Numbered from the stretch's first letter, positions 51,034 through 60,304 are shown. The stretch: 64,000 nucleotides of DNA from Knufia peltigerae (GCA_030247855.1 JAPDRN010000136.1:22272-86271); one strand, 5' to 3'. Numbers and translations: made by a program. Notes: a model not told the origin generated them from the sequence alone.

Positions 51034-52347
51034 ATGAAATCCCTGAAGATGCTGCTGCGGTTCGCCATTGTCGGCGGCCTGATCCTGCTGCTGCTGATCC
51101 CGCTGTTCCTGATCCGCAGCGTCATCACCGAGCGCAGCGCCTATCGCGAAGAGGCCTACTCGCGGGTGGCCGAAAGCCGTGCCGGCACCCAGCGCGTGGT
51201 CGGGCCGGTGCGCGTGGTGCCGTGGTCCAAGCGCGAGCAGGTGGAAGTGGTCGATGCGCAGGGCAACAAGAAGACCGAACTGCAGACCACCCAGGGTTAC
51301 TGGTTGCAGCCGCCGGCCACCCTGCAGATCAGCGGCGAGCTGCTGCCAGGCCAGCGTTCGGTGGGCCTGTTCAAGGTGCCGGTGTACAGCTGGAATGGCC
51401 AGCTCAAGGCGACCTTCAGCGAGGACGACTACCCGGAGCACGATGGCACGACCTATGGCGAGGCCTACATTGCGCTGGGTGTGTCCGATGCGCGCGGCCT
51501 GGTTGGTACGCCGAACCTGCGGGTGGATGGGCAGCAGGTCAAGCTGCTGCCGGGCGTGGCCGGCGCATCCGCACTGGGCCGTGGGTTGCATGCACCGGTC
51601 GCCGGCATCGCCCGCAGCGGAGGCACCCTGGCGGCCAGCAGCGTGGAACTGGAGCTGCAACTCGACGGTAGCCGCTCCCTGTCGGTGGTGCCGGTAGGTG
51701 ATGACAACCAGATCGCGCTGCGCTCCAGCTGGCCGCACCCGTCGTTTGCCGGTGCGTTCCTGCCGAACGAGCGACGTGTGGATGCACAGGGCTTCGATGC
51801 GCGTTGGGCCGTCTCCTCGCTGGCATCTGACGCGCAGCAGCGACTGCACGAGGGCGATGACCTGGACGCGCAGGCCGTGCAGGTCTCGCTGGTGGACCCG
51901 GTCGATACTTATACCCAGGCCGACCGCGCTTCGAAGTACGGCGTGCTGTTCGTGGTGCTGACGTTCGTTGGCTTCATCCTGTTCGAACTGATCAAGTCGC
52001 TGCGCATCCACCCGCTGCAGTACCTGATGGTCGGCCTGGCGCTGGCGATCTTCTTCCTGCTGCTGATCAGCCTGTCCGAGCACATCGCCTTCTGGCAGGC
52101 CTACCTGGTCTCCGCGCTGGCCTGCATCGGCCTGCAGGCGGTGTACCTGGCCAATGTGCTGGGGCACTGGAAGCGGGGCCTGGGCTTCGCCGCGATGCTG
52201 ACCGTGCTGTACGGCGCGCTGTATGGGCTGCTGGTGTCGGAAAACAATGCACTGCTGATGGGCTCGCTGCTGCTGTTCGTGATCCTCGCGCTGGCGATGT
52301 GGGTGACCCGTCGGGTCGACTGGTACGCCCTGGCCGAGCAGAAGTAA
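51034..52347 (+). CDS. creD: Inner-membrane protein CreD
   Basis: This 437-residue protein of the CreD family is linked to envelope stability and beta-lactam responses. It has an N-terminal TM (about 7-28), a large periplasmic domain (about 30-290) and a cluster of about five C-terminal TMs (from about 300, GVLFVVLTFVGFILFELI). The family C-terminus LAMWVTRRVDWYAL is present. It lies 81 bp after creC and behind a CreB-like box, so it is probably the main CreB target here. Confidence 0.92.
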   Translation: MKSLKMLLRFAIVGGLILLLLIPLFLIRSVITERSAYREEAYSRVAESRAGTQRVVGPVRVVPWSKREQVEVVDAQGNKKTELQTTQGYWLQPPATLQISGELLPGQRSVGLFKVPVYSWNGQLKATFSEDDYPEHDGTTYGEAYIALGVSDARGLVGTPNLRVDGQQVKLLPGVAGASALGRGLHAPVAGIARSGGTLAASSVELELQLDGSRSLSVVPVGDDNQIALRSSWPHPSFAGAFLPNERRVDAQGFDARWAVSSLASDAQQRLHEGDDLDAQAVQVSLVDPVDTYTQADRASKYGVLFVVLTFVGFILFELIKSLRIHPLQYLMVGLALAIFFLLLISLSEHIAFWQAYLVSALACIGLQAVYLANVLGHWKRGLGFAAMLTVLYGALYGLLVSENNALLMGSLLLFVILALAMWVTRRVDWYALAEQK

Positions 52348-52357
52348 GGAGCACGCC

Positions 52358-52768
52358 ATGGGTTGGCGCCAAGGATTGCAGCAACGGGCACGACAGGGCA
52401 TTCCCGCTCTGCTGGAAGTGGATGCGCTGCTGCAGGCGCATGGGGTGTTGGCGGCGTTGCCGGGGGCACGGATCGCGCCCGGCCTGGTCCGCTTCCAGCT
52501 GGCCGCCATCACCTGCGAGGGATTGCAGCGGCGTGGGCTGGACTGGCTGCGGGAGGCACGGCACGGACGCGGCGCGCTCGCGGGCAAGGTGCCCCGTTAC
52601 CGGCCATGGAAGGCCGGGGCGGCGGCATTGTCGGAGATCGGTATCGACGGGCTGCCAGCGGACTGGCCGGAACATGCGGCGGTGTTTGGTTGCAGCAGCA
52701 TCGACCAGCGGCATTGGTTGCTGCTGTTGCCGGAGCGCGCGCAGCTGTGGCTGGGGTGGAAGGGGTGA
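52358..52768 (+). CDS. Hypothetical protein downstream of creD
   Basis: This 136-residue protein begins 10 bp after the creD stop with a GGAG upstream. It is Leu/Ala/Arg/Trp-rich (LLEVDALLQAHGVLAALPGA, then PERAQLWLGWKG), without TMs, signal or known motif. Co-transcription with creD is likely. I cannot say whether it takes part in the Cre response. A SMAG pair follows at 52784. Confidence 0.6.
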   Translation: MGWRQGLQQRARQGIPALLEVDALLQAHGVLAALPGARIAPGLVRFQLAAITCEGLQRRGLDWLREARHGRGALAGKVPRYRPWKAGAAALSEIGIDGLPADWPEHAAVFGCSSIDQRHWLLLLPERAQLWLGWKG

Positions 52769-52783
52769 CAGCCTCTGGTGGGT

Positions 52784-52845
52784 GCGGACCTTGGTCCGCG
52801 CCGCTCTTCGGTGGGAAGGGCCATCCACGCATGGCGTGGATCTAC
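52784..52845. repeat. REP-like hairpin plus SMAG repeat
   Basis: GCGGACC TT GGTCCGC (52784-52799) is followed by ATCCACGC ATG GCGTGGAT CTAC (52823-52845). The second element is the exact reverse complement, over 23 bases, of the repeat at 60305-60327. Confidence 0.7.
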
Positions 52846-52936
52846 CAGATGCCCATGACCGATGGGACGGGGGCCGGGCGCCCCGGCTGGCTAGACTCGA
52901 GCGGATGATGATCGAGCCGAAGGGCAGGGGTGTGGC

Positions 52937-54550
52937 GTGTTGACGTGGAGCGGGCTGAAGTGGGGCGTGCTGGCAGTAGCGCTGGCGATGGGTGGCAACG
53001 CGGTGGCGCAGCAGCGCGAGCCGGTGGACCTGGACATGGTCGGCAAGATCCGCCAGCAGGCGTTCCACAAATCGCAGGTGATGGACACCTTCAGCTACCT
53101 CACCGAACGCATCGGGCCGCGCCTGACCAATTCGCCGGCAATGGGGCGCGCCAATGCGTGGACCCGAGGCAAGTTCAGCGAATGGAAGCTGGACAATGTG
53201 CATGACGAAGCCTTCGACGAATTCGGCCGTGGCTGGGAATTCACCTCGGCCAGCGTAGAGATGCTGGGCGATCGCGTGCAGCCGCTGCATGCCCTGCCCA
53301 AGGCGTGGACGCCGGGCACCAGGGGCCCGGTCGAGGGCGAGCTGCTGCAGGTGGACATCAAGAAGCCTGAGGACATCGAGAAATATCGCGGCAAGCTGCG
53401 GGGAAAGATCCTGCTGCTTGGCGAAGCACGCGAATACAAGCGTGGAACCGATGCCGATTCGCACCGGCACGACGCCACCTCGCTGGAAGGCCTGCAGGAG
53501 TTCACCCTGCCCAAGGACAAGGACGTGGCGGCCGACCGCGCCAAGCGGGTCAAGGAATACCAGGAGAAGCAGGCGCTGGCGGCGAAGGTCAACGCGTTCT
53601 TCGTCGAAGAAGGCGCGCTGGCCTCGATCAGCATCAGCAGCTGGGACAACGGCATCATCCGCGTGGCCGGTGGTGGCTCGCGCAAAGCTGGCGAGTCGGT
53701 CGGCATTCCCGAACTGGCGATGATCGCCGAGCACTTCAATCCGCTGGTGCGCGCGTTGGAAGCCAAGCAGAGCGTGCGCCTGCGCGTGGATGTGGCCGCT
53801 CGCTTCACCGATGAAGCGGACCAGCCCGGCTACAACACGCTGGCCGAGATCCGTGGCAGCAGCAGGCCCGATGAAGTGGTGATGATCGGTGCGCACCTGG
53901 ATTCCTGGCACAGCGGCACCGGTGCAGCCGACAACGCTGCCGGCGTGGCGGTGATGATGGAGGCCATGCGCATCCTCAAGGCCAGCGGCGCCAAGCCCAA
54001 GCGCACCATCCGGGTTGCGCTGTGGAGTGGCGAGGAGCAGGGGCTGATCGGTTCGCAGGCATACGTGGCCAAGCACTTCGGTCGATTCCCCGAGCCGACC
54101 GACCCGGCGCAGAAGGCGCTGCCTGCCTCGCTGCGCGAACCGACTGGTGCGCTGCAGAAGACCCGTGACTACGGCAGGTTCCAGGTCTACTTCAACATGG
54201 ACAACGGCTCGGGCCGTTTCCGTGGCATCTACGCACAGGAAAACCTGGCGGCCATGCCGATCTTCGAAGCCTGGCTCGCCCCGTTCCATGACGTGGGCGC
54301 GACCACCGTGGCCACCCGCAACACCGGCAGCACCGACCACATCAGCTTCGACCGCATCGGCCTGCCGGGCTTCCAGTTCATCCAGGACAAGCTGGACTAT
54401 TTCAGCAACGTCCACCACAGCCACCTGGACACCTGGGACCACGCGGAACCGGAAGACCTGAAGCAGGCCGCCGCCATCGTCGCCTCCTTTGCCTACCACG
54501 CCGCCATGCGCGAGCAGCCGTTCCCGCGCAAGCCCGAGCCGCAACCGTGA
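52937..54550 (+). CDS. Exported M28-family metallopeptidase with PA-like insert
   Basis: This 537-residue protein starts at GTG 52937 (a TTG follows directly). A signal peptide ends about residue 24 (GNAVAQQ). An N-terminal segment and PA-like insert (about 100-250) precede the M28 catalytic domain, with zinc-ligand motifs IGAHLDSWHSGTGAADNAAG, ALWSGEEQGLIGS, FNMDNGSGR and STDHISFDRIG. The last His is in HHSHLDTWDH. Family members are aminopeptidases or glutamate carboxypeptidase-like enzymes acting outside the cytoplasm. The stop codon's last A is the first base of the inverted repeat at 54550. Confidence 0.93.
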   Translation: MLTWSGLKWGVLAVALAMGGNAVAQQREPVDLDMVGKIRQQAFHKSQVMDTFSYLTERIGPRLTNSPAMGRANAWTRGKFSEWKLDNVHDEAFDEFGRGWEFTSASVEMLGDRVQPLHALPKAWTPGTRGPVEGELLQVDIKKPEDIEKYRGKLRGKILLLGEAREYKRGTDADSHRHDATSLEGLQEFTLPKDKDVAADRAKRVKEYQEKQALAAKVNAFFVEEGALASISISSWDNGIIRVAGGGSRKAGESVGIPELAMIAEHFNPLVRALEAKQSVRLRVDVAARFTDEADQPGYNTLAEIRGSSRPDEVVMIGAHLDSWHSGTGAADNAAGVAVMMEAMRILKASGAKPKRTIRVALWSGEEQGLIGSQAYVAKHFGRFPEPTDPAQKALPASLREPTGALQKTRDYGRFQVYFNMDNGSGRFRGIYAQENLAAMPIFEAWLAPFHDVGATTVATRNTGSTDHISFDRIGLPGFQFIQDKLDYFSNVHHSHLDTWDHAEPEDLKQAAAIVASFAYHAAMREQPFPRKPEPQP

Positions 54551-54648
54551 AAAGGGGACGGAGGGGATTAAGTCGTATTTCCCCTCTGTTGCCCGAGCGT
54601 CCCCGCAGGAGCGGGGGAATCGCGACTTAATCCCCTCCGTCCCCTTTT
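54550..54648. repeat. Long inverted-repeat intergenic element, copy 2
   Basis: Arms 54550-54575 and 54623-54648 are perfect 26-base reverse complements with the same sequence as the copy at 11691. The core here is 47 bp and contains its own hairpin (TCCCCGC/GCGGGGG). The element lies directly between the M28 peptidase stop and gltX. Confidence 0.9.
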
Positions 54649-54670
54649 TCCGCAGGGGGCGGAGGGCTGG

Positions 54671-54676
54671 TAAAAT
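54671..54676 (+). promoter_or_regulatory. Possible -10 element for gltX
   Basis: TAAAAT lies 28 bp before the gltX ATG, with TTTCCG 18 bp further upstream as a weak -35 candidate that begins inside the repeat's T-run. Confidence 0.3.
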
Positions 54677-54704
54677 CGGGGGATACCCGTTCCTCGAGCC
54701 CTCC

Positions 54705-56108
54705 ATGACCTGCCGCACCCGCTTCGCCCCCAGTCCCACCGGCTACCTGCATATCGGTGGCGCCCGCACTGCGCTGTACTGCTGGCTGGAGGCCCGTCAT
54801 CGTGGCGGCGAGTTCGTGCTGCGCATCGAGGACACCGATCGGGAACGCAGCACCCAGGGCGCGATCGACGCCATCCTGGAGGCGATGGAGTGGCTGGGCC
54901 TGGACTACGACGAAGGCCCGTTCTACCAGACCGAGCGCGTTGCCCGGTACAAGGAAGTGGCCGAACAGCTGATTGCCGACGGCAAGGCGTACTACGCCTA
55001 CGAGACCCGCGAAGAGCTGGACGCCATGCGCGAGGCCGCGATGGCCAGGCAGGAAAAGCCGCGCTACAACGGCGCCGCGCGCGAGCAGGGCCTGCCGTAC
55101 AGGGACGACCCGAACCGCGTCATCCGCTTCAAGAATCCGCTTGAAGGCACGGTGGTGTTCGATGACCTGATCAAGGGCCGCATCGAGATCGCCAACAGCG
55201 AGCTGGATGACATGGTGATCTTCCGTCCGGACGGCTACCCCACCTACAACTTCGCGGTGGTGGTGGACGACTGGGACATGAAAATCTCCGAAGTCATCCG
55301 TGGCGACGACCACATCAACAACACCCCGCGCCAGATCAACCTGTACGAAGGCATCGGCGCACCGGTGCCGAAGTTCGGCCACATGCCGATGATCCTGGAC
55401 GAGCAGGGCGCCAAGCTGTCCAAGCGCACCGGCGCGGCCGACGTGATGCAGTACAAGGACGCCGGCTACCTGCCTGATGCACTGCTGAGCTACCTGGCCC
55501 GGCTGGGCTGGTCGCACGGCGACCAGGAACTGTTCAGCCGCCAGGAACTGATCGACCTGTTCGATGTGAAGGACTGCAATTCCAAGGCCTCGCGCCTGGA
55601 CATGGCCAAGCTGGGCTGGGTCAACCAGCAGTTCCTGAAGAGCGAAGCCCCGGCTGCGGTCGCCCCGCACCTGGTCTACCAGCTGCAGAAGCTGGGCCTG
55701 GACGTGGCCGCGGGCCCGGCGCCGGAAGACGTGGTGGTCGCCCTGCGTGATCGCGTGCAGACCCTGAAGGACATGGCCGAGAGCGCCGCAGTCTGGTACC
55801 AGCCGCTGACCGAGTATGACGCCGCCGCCGTGGCCAAGCACTTCAAGGCCGGTGCCGAGGTGGCGCTGGGCAAGGCGCGTGAACTGCTGGCAGCCCTGCC
55901 GGAGTGGACCGCCGAGGCCGTTGGCGTGGCCCTGCACGATGCAGCCGCGGCGCTGGAAATGGGCATGGGTAAGGTCGCCCAGCCGCTGCGCGTGGCCATC
56001 ACCGGCACCCAGGTCAGCCCTGACATTTCCCATACCGTGTACTTGGCCGGCCGCGAGCAGGCCTTGAAACGCATCGATGTGGCCATCACCAAGGTAGCAA
56101 CGGCCTGA
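54705..56108 (+). CDS. gltX: Glutamyl-tRNA synthetase
   Basis: This 467-residue class I aminoacyl-tRNA synthetase charges tRNA-Glu. Motif HIGH appears as GYLHIGGARTALYCW and KMSKS-like as AKLSKRTGAADVM. The N-terminus MTCRTRFAPSPTG is the correct bacterial start; the open frame continues upstream through the repeat but is noncoding there. The length matches E. coli GltX (471). Zur follows 34 bp downstream on the same strand. Confidence 0.97.
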   Translation: MTCRTRFAPSPTGYLHIGGARTALYCWLEARHRGGEFVLRIEDTDRERSTQGAIDAILEAMEWLGLDYDEGPFYQTERVARYKEVAEQLIADGKAYYAYETREELDAMREAAMARQEKPRYNGAAREQGLPYRDDPNRVIRFKNPLEGTVVFDDLIKGRIEIANSELDDMVIFRPDGYPTYNFAVVVDDWDMKISEVIRGDDHINNTPRQINLYEGIGAPVPKFGHMPMILDEQGAKLSKRTGAADVMQYKDAGYLPDALLSYLARLGWSHGDQELFSRQELIDLFDVKDCNSKASRLDMAKLGWVNQQFLKSEAPAAVAPHLVYQLQKLGLDVAAGPAPEDVVVALRDRVQTLKDMAESAAVWYQPLTEYDAAAVAKHFKAGAEVALGKARELLAALPEWTAEAVGVALHDAAAALEMGMGKVAQPLRVAITGTQVSPDISHTVYLAGREQALKRIDVAITKVATA

Positions 56109-56142
56109 GCCCACCGGCCCACGCCCGAACTGGAGAACGCGC

Positions 56143-56628
56143 ATGTCCGCCAAAACCGCCTGTACGGCCCCGCACCACCATGTCCACGACGCTTCGGATT
56201 TCGTGGCGGTGGTCGAGCGTGTCTCGCGTGAGCGCGGGCTGCGCCTGACCCCCATCCGCGCCAACGTGCTCAAGCTGATCGCCGAGGCCGGCAAGCCGGT
56301 CAAGGCCTACGAGCTGCTGGAGTGGGTGCGCAACGGCAAGGGTGTGGGCGCTGACGCCCCGCCCACCGTGTACCGCGCGCTCGACTTCCTCATGGCCAAT
56401 GGCTTCGTGCACAAGCTGGAGTCGGTCAATGCCTTCGTGGCCTGCCACCATCCCAGCAGTGCGGCCCATTCGGTGCCGTTCCTGATCTGCAACAGCTGCC
56501 ACAGCGCGGTGGAACTGGAAGACCGCGAGATCGTGACCCAGCTGGAGAAGCGGGCCAAGGAACTCGGCTTCCAACCGCAGGCACAGACGCTGGAAGTACA
56601 CGGACTCTGCGCCCGCTGCGCAGGTTGA
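56143..56628 (+). CDS. zur: Zinc uptake regulator Zur (Fur family)
   Basis: This 161-residue Zn(II)-responsive repressor has an N-terminal winged helix (about 20-95, TPIRANVLKLIAEAGKPVKA and TVYRALDFLMANGF). The dimer domain carries the structural zinc Cys pairs in ICNSCHSAVE and GLCARCAG. His-rich N-terminus (APHHHVHDASDF). It should repress the ZnuD-like receptor and MerC-like gene at the right end of the window, where Zur-box-like sites are seen. It is downstream of gltX, 34 bp apart. Confidence 0.9.
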   Translation: MSAKTACTAPHHHVHDASDFVAVVERVSRERGLRLTPIRANVLKLIAEAGKPVKAYELLEWVRNGKGVGADAPPTVYRALDFLMANGFVHKLESVNAFVACHHPSSAAHSVPFLICNSCHSAVELEDREIVTQLEKRAKELGFQPQAQTLEVHGLCARCAG

Positions 56629-56635
56629 TGCGAGG

Positions 56636-56660
56636 GTAGTGCCGACCGCTGGCCGGTATC
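56636..56660. repeat. SMAG-type repeat after zur
   Basis: GTAG (56636-56639) is followed by an imperfect stem CCGACCGCTGGCCGG. It is a short GTAG-headed repeat of the same family as those at 47123 and 60305. Confidence 0.6.
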
Positions 56661-56669
56661 CCCGGGATT

Positions 56670-56710
56670 GGGGTCAGATCCCTTTGCCACTGGCAAAGGG
56701 ATCTGACCCC
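56670..56710. repeat. Perfect 41-bp palindromic element (20-bp arms)
   Basis: The arms (beginning GGGGTCAGATCC, ending GATCTGACCCC) pair over 20 bases with a single central base. It lies between the convergent genes ending at 56628 and 56742 and could terminate both. It is a different repeat family from the 11691/54550 element. Confidence 0.85.
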
Positions 56711-56741
56711 GAGCATGGCTCGACTCCACCGGGCCGACGCC

Positions 56742-57905
56742 CTAGTCCATCGGCTTGCTCGCAGTATCCACCCTCACGATCACCGACATGCCCGGCCGCA
56801 ACCGCGCCGCCAGCTGCTGCTCCCCGTTGATCGAGATCCGCACCGGCAACCGCTGCACCACCTTGGTGAAATTGCCGCTGGCATTGTCCGGGCGCAGCAC
56901 GCTGAACTCCGATCCTGTGGCCGGGGCAATCTCTTCCACCCGTCCACGCAGCACCTGGCCCTGGAACGCATCCACCGAGAACGAGGCGGGCTGCCCGATC
57001 TTCATCTGCCAGGTCTGGCCTTCCTTGTAGTTGGCCACCACCCACAATGCATCGGGCACCAGGAACAGCAGCTGCGAACCGGCGGCCACGTACTGCCCCA
57101 CGCGCACGCTCGCCTCGCTGATCTGCCCATCGCGCGGCGCATGGATCACCGTATTGGCCAGGTCGATGCGGGCGAGCTCAAGCTGTGCCTGCGCACTTTC
57201 CACCTGCGCTTCCAGGCTCTTGCGCGAGACCTGGGTCGAGACCAGGGTTTCTTCAGCGATGCGGATCTGCGCCTGCGACTGCTGCACGCTGGCCTGTGCC
57301 GATGCCCGGCTGGTGCGGAACTTGTCGCGGTCGTTGATCGACACCAGCTGCTGCGCTGCCAGTTCCTCGTAGCGCTTGGCCTCGTTGCGCGAGCGCTGCA
57401 GCTCGGCCTGGCCGGCCGACAGCGTGGCCCGCGCCGCAGCGATCTGCGCGCGGTTCTGCGCCTGCGACTGGTCCGAATTGGCCAAGGCCGCGCGCGCGCT
57501 GTCCAGTGTGGCCTGCGCCTGCGCCACCCGCTGCGCATAGATGCGGTCGTCGATGCGCAGCAGCGGCTCGCCCTGCTTCACGTGCTGGAAATCCTTCACC
57601 AGCACATCGGTCACGTAACCGTTCACCTGCGGCGCCATCACCGTGATCTGACCGCGTACGTACGCGTTGTCGGTCACCATCACGCTGCTGGTGAACGGCC
57701 ACAGATGCCACGCGCGCAGGATCAGCGCGATGCCCAGCAGAGCCACCACCACCATCACCACCACGCTGCGCGAACTCGGTTTCAGGTACTTCGGTGCGGC
57801 GGCGGGCGCGGCAGGCGTCGCCGCAGGCGCCGCATCGGTGGGCGGTGGCGGGGTGACGTTCTCGGCAGCGTCGTTGTCGTCTGGACGGGGCGGGACGGGA
57901 GGCAT
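56742..57905 (-). CDS. EmrA/HlyD-family efflux adaptor
   Basis: This 387-residue membrane-fusion protein has a Pro/Ala-rich cytoplasmic N-terminus (about 1-45), TM (about 47-67), a lipoyl half-motif (NGYVTDVLVKDFQHVKQGEP), a long coiled-coil hairpin (about 125-245) and a second lipoyl half plus beta-barrel (HAPRDGQISEASVRVGQYVA). It pairs with the DHA2-type MFS pump encoded 10 bp upstream. The gene order (tetR, MFS, adaptor) differs from emrAB. No outer-membrane factor is present in the operon, so it must share one. Confidence 0.9.
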   Translation of the reverse strand: MPPVPPRPDDNDAAENVTPPPPTDAAPAATPAAPAAAPKYLKPSSRSVVVMVVVALLGIALILRAWHLWPFTSSVMVTDNAYVRGQITVMAPQVNGYVTDVLVKDFQHVKQGEPLLRIDDRIYAQRVAQAQATLDSARAALANSDQSQAQNRAQIAAARATLSAGQAELQRSRNEAKRYEELAAQQLVSINDRDKFRTSRASAQASVQQSQAQIRIAEETLVSTQVSRKSLEAQVESAQAQLELARIDLANTVIHAPRDGQISEASVRVGQYVAAGSQLLFLVPDALWVVANYKEGQTWQMKIGQPASFSVDAFQGQVLRGRVEEIAPATGSEFSVLRPDNASGNFTKVVQRLPVRISINGEQQLAARLRPGMSVIVRVDTASKPMD

Positions 57906-57915
57906 GACGGTGGAC

Positions 57916-59589
57916 TCAGCGCGGTGCCGCGGTCGCAGCCGCAGCGGGGGAGGAAGGATGGCGCTTGCGCCATTGTTTGCGCACGGCGGTACGCAGCGAC
58001 AGCAGCAGCAACCAGCACAGGAAACCGATTGCCAGCCAACCGCTCAGGGTGAACACATCGTTGAAGCCTCGCACGTTGGCTTCGCGGCGGGTGGTCTGCG
58101 CCAGCTGCGCGCTGCCCTGTGCGCTGCGCAGCACCGGGTCGGTGATCTGCGCTGCGTACAGCTGCTGCTGGATGCGCAGGCGCTGCGCCACCACCGGGTC
58201 GGCCGGATCGAGCTGGCTGGTCAATGCGCTGGAATACAGCTGTTCGCGATGCAGCTGGAACGTTCCCAGCACTGCCGAGCCAGCCAGTCCGCCCAGCGTC
58301 TGCGTGATCGACAAGGTCACCAGGAAGGTGATCATGTGGTCCACACCCTGTTTCAGCGCGGCGGAAATGCCCAGCATGATCAGCGGGCCCATGAACATGC
58401 CGGCGCCCACCGAGGCCAGGAACTGGCTGACGTAGAAATCGTGTGGTCGATCCATGCTGGTGCGGTGCTGGTCGAAGAACGCGGCCGCGCCCAGCAGCAG
58501 GATCGCCATCAGCAGCTGCGCGATCAGCCGCTTCGGGCCGAAGGTGATCGCTGCGCCGGCGATGCCGGTCACCACGCCGGCGAGGATCACCACGAACAGC
58601 GGCCGCATCTGGTCCGGCCCCATGCCCAACGTGCGCATCAGGTTGACCACGCCGTAGGACTGTTCGGTGGTCAGGAAGCGGATCAGGAAGGCGCCGACGA
58701 TGAAGTGCATCACCGGCAGGGTCGACAGCCAACGGATCTGCAGCAGCGGATTGCGCCGGTAGTGTTCGATGATCAGCGCGGTGGTGGTCAGCGCGATGGA
58801 GGCGATCAGCGCCCAGCCCAGCCACGGCGTGTTCAACCACCAGCGCGTGTAGCCCTGCGCGAGCACGATCACCAGCAGGGCGACGGCAGGCGCGAGCAGG
58901 ACGAAGGTGAGGAAGTCCAGCGGTTCGAACGCCTTGACCTGGATGCCCGGTGGCAGCTTCAGCACGACCACGGCGGCAAACGCGCACAGTGCGAGCCCCG
59001 CTTCGAACGAATACAGCTGGTGCCATTGGCCGGTATCGACCAGACCGGGCGAAACGATCCAGGCAATCGGCACCGCCAGTTGCGACAGGCCAACGCCGAC
59101 CACCAGCAGGTTGCCGGTGAAACGCCGCGGCAGTGCCTGCAGCATGTACAGCGTACCCAGTGTCGAACATGCCGCGCCGGCGAAACCGCTGGCGGCGCGG
59201 GTCAGCATGGTGGTCTCGAAGCTGCCGACGAACAGGTGCAGCACTGCCAGCGCCGCATACAGCCCCAGGCCGATCTCGGCGAACAGGCGGATGCCGTACT
59301 GCTGGCGGAACTTGAAGGCCAGCAGGTTGGCGGTCACGTTGACCATGGCGTAGGCAGCCACCAGCCAGCTTCCCTGGGTGGGGGTGAGCGCCAGTTGCCC
59401 CTGCAGGAAGGGCAGGTTGGCCGTCACCAGCGCATTGCCGAGGCCACCGGTGATGGCCACCAGCAGCGACACCAGTGCATAGGCTGCGCGCCGATAGGGC
59501 GGGTGCCACGGCATCGATGCCGAACCGGGCATGGTCGGCTTCTCGTGCTCCTCCCAATCCGGAACCGGCTTGAGGTACGGCTGCACCAT
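57916..59589 (-). CDS. DHA2-family MFS multidrug transporter (EmrB-like)
   Basis: This 557-residue inner-membrane drug:H+ antiporter has about 14 predicted TMs. MFS motif C-like sequence is in the early helices (GNALVTANLPFLQGQLALTP), followed by QGSWLVAAYAMVNVTANLLA. TMs are spread from residue 30 to 540, and the C-terminal tail is basic. It shares a 1-bp overlap with the TetR gene upstream, so one operon from 60155 is likely. Its adaptor is encoded 10 bp downstream. The substrate is unknown. Confidence 0.9.
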   Translation of the reverse strand: MVQPYLKPVPDWEEHEKPTMPGSASMPWHPPYRRAAYALVSLLVAITGGLGNALVTANLPFLQGQLALTPTQGSWLVAAYAMVNVTANLLAFKFRQQYGIRLFAEIGLGLYAALAVLHLFVGSFETTMLTRAASGFAGAACSTLGTLYMLQALPRRFTGNLLVVGVGLSQLAVPIAWIVSPGLVDTGQWHQLYSFEAGLALCAFAAVVVLKLPPGIQVKAFEPLDFLTFVLLAPAVALLVIVLAQGYTRWWLNTPWLGWALIASIALTTTALIIEHYRRNPLLQIRWLSTLPVMHFIVGAFLIRFLTTEQSYGVVNLMRTLGMGPDQMRPLFVVILAGVVTGIAGAAITFGPKRLIAQLLMAILLLGAAAFFDQHRTSMDRPHDFYVSQFLASVGAGMFMGPLIMLGISAALKQGVDHMITFLVTLSITQTLGGLAGSAVLGTFQLHREQLYSSALTSQLDPADPVVAQRLRIQQQLYAAQITDPVLRSAQGSAQLAQTTRREANVRGFNDVFTLSGWLAIGFLCWLLLLSLRTAVRKQWRKRHPSSPAAAATAAPR

Positions 59590-60155
59590 CAGCGTTCCCC
59601 GCTGGCTGCTCCCTGGAGTCCCCCGCGCAACAGCTGCAGGGCACGCCCGGCCAGCTGGGCGCGCTCATCGCGGGTCTTGCCGCGCAGGGCCGCACCCAGC
59701 ATGCCCGAGATCAGTGAAATATCCGTCTTCTCCAGGTCGGGCCGGCACAGGCCAGCGGCCTTGGCGCGGGCGATGGGCGCTTCCAGCAGGTCACGCACGG
59801 TCTCGCGTGCGGTGCGCATGGCCGGCACGTCCGAATCAACCGCGCGCCAGTAATCGGCCAGTGCAGGCGAATCGACGATGCGCTGGGCCATGCCTTCGAA
59901 CACCTCGAACAGGGCGTCGTCGCGGTCGCCAAGCTGCTCGACCTGGCGGCGGATGCGGTCGACCGTGCGCTGCAGCAGCGCCTGGATCAGCGCCGTACGG
60001 TCTGGGAAATTGCGGTACAGGGTGGCGCGGCCGACTTCGGCGCGCTCCACCACCAGGTCCAGCGGCGCGGTAACGCCATGTTGGCCGAACACATGGTCGG
60101 CGGCATCGAGGATGAGGGCTCGGCGGGCAGCGGCATCGGCACGTTGGGTGGTCAT
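59589..60155 (-). CDS. TetR/AcrR-family repressor of the efflux operon
   Basis: This 188-residue regulator starts MTTQRADAAARRALILDAAD. The N-terminal helix-turn-helix is LDLVVERAEVGRATLYRNFP. The C-terminal ligand-binding domain is helical. It is the first gene of the operon with the MFS pump and adaptor, and a palindromic site CGGACA CAAA TGTCCG (60167-60182) lies 12 bp upstream of its start. Autoregulated repression of efflux is the expected mode. Confidence 0.9.
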   Translation of the reverse strand: MTTQRADAAARRALILDAADHVFGQHGVTAPLDLVVERAEVGRATLYRNFPDRTALIQALLQRTVDRIRRQVEQLGDRDDALFEVFEGMAQRIVDSPALADYWRAVDSDVPAMRTARETVRDLLEAPIARAKAAGLCRPDLEKTDISLISGMLGAALRGKTRDERAQLAGRALQLLRGGLQGAASGER

Positions 60156-60166
60156 GGCTTCATTTT

Positions 60167-60182
60167 CGGACACAAATGTCCG
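60167..60182. promoter_or_regulatory. TetR operator candidate
   Basis: CGGACA and TGTCCG are perfect 6-bp arms around CAAA, directly upstream of the TetR gene. This is a typical arrangement for autoregulation. Confidence 0.7.
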
Positions 60183-60304
60183 GATGGCGAGAGACAGATG
60201 GCGACGGGATTGTCCGCTTGTTGTCGTACGCACATCTTTGTGACGGATGCGTGATGGACCCTGCCGGATCGAAGACGGAAGCTCGACCGGCTCCTCAGCA
60301 TTCA

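Noticed and set aside
54489..54704. Upstream extension of gltX through the inverted repeat
   Set aside because: The extension is translated repeat sequence; the family start is MTCRTRFAPSPTG at 54705.
48724..54739. Very long minus-strand frames opposite creBCD and the M28 peptidase
   Set aside because: Low-complexity His/Gln/Ala composition with no motif; the plus-strand genes are clearly real.
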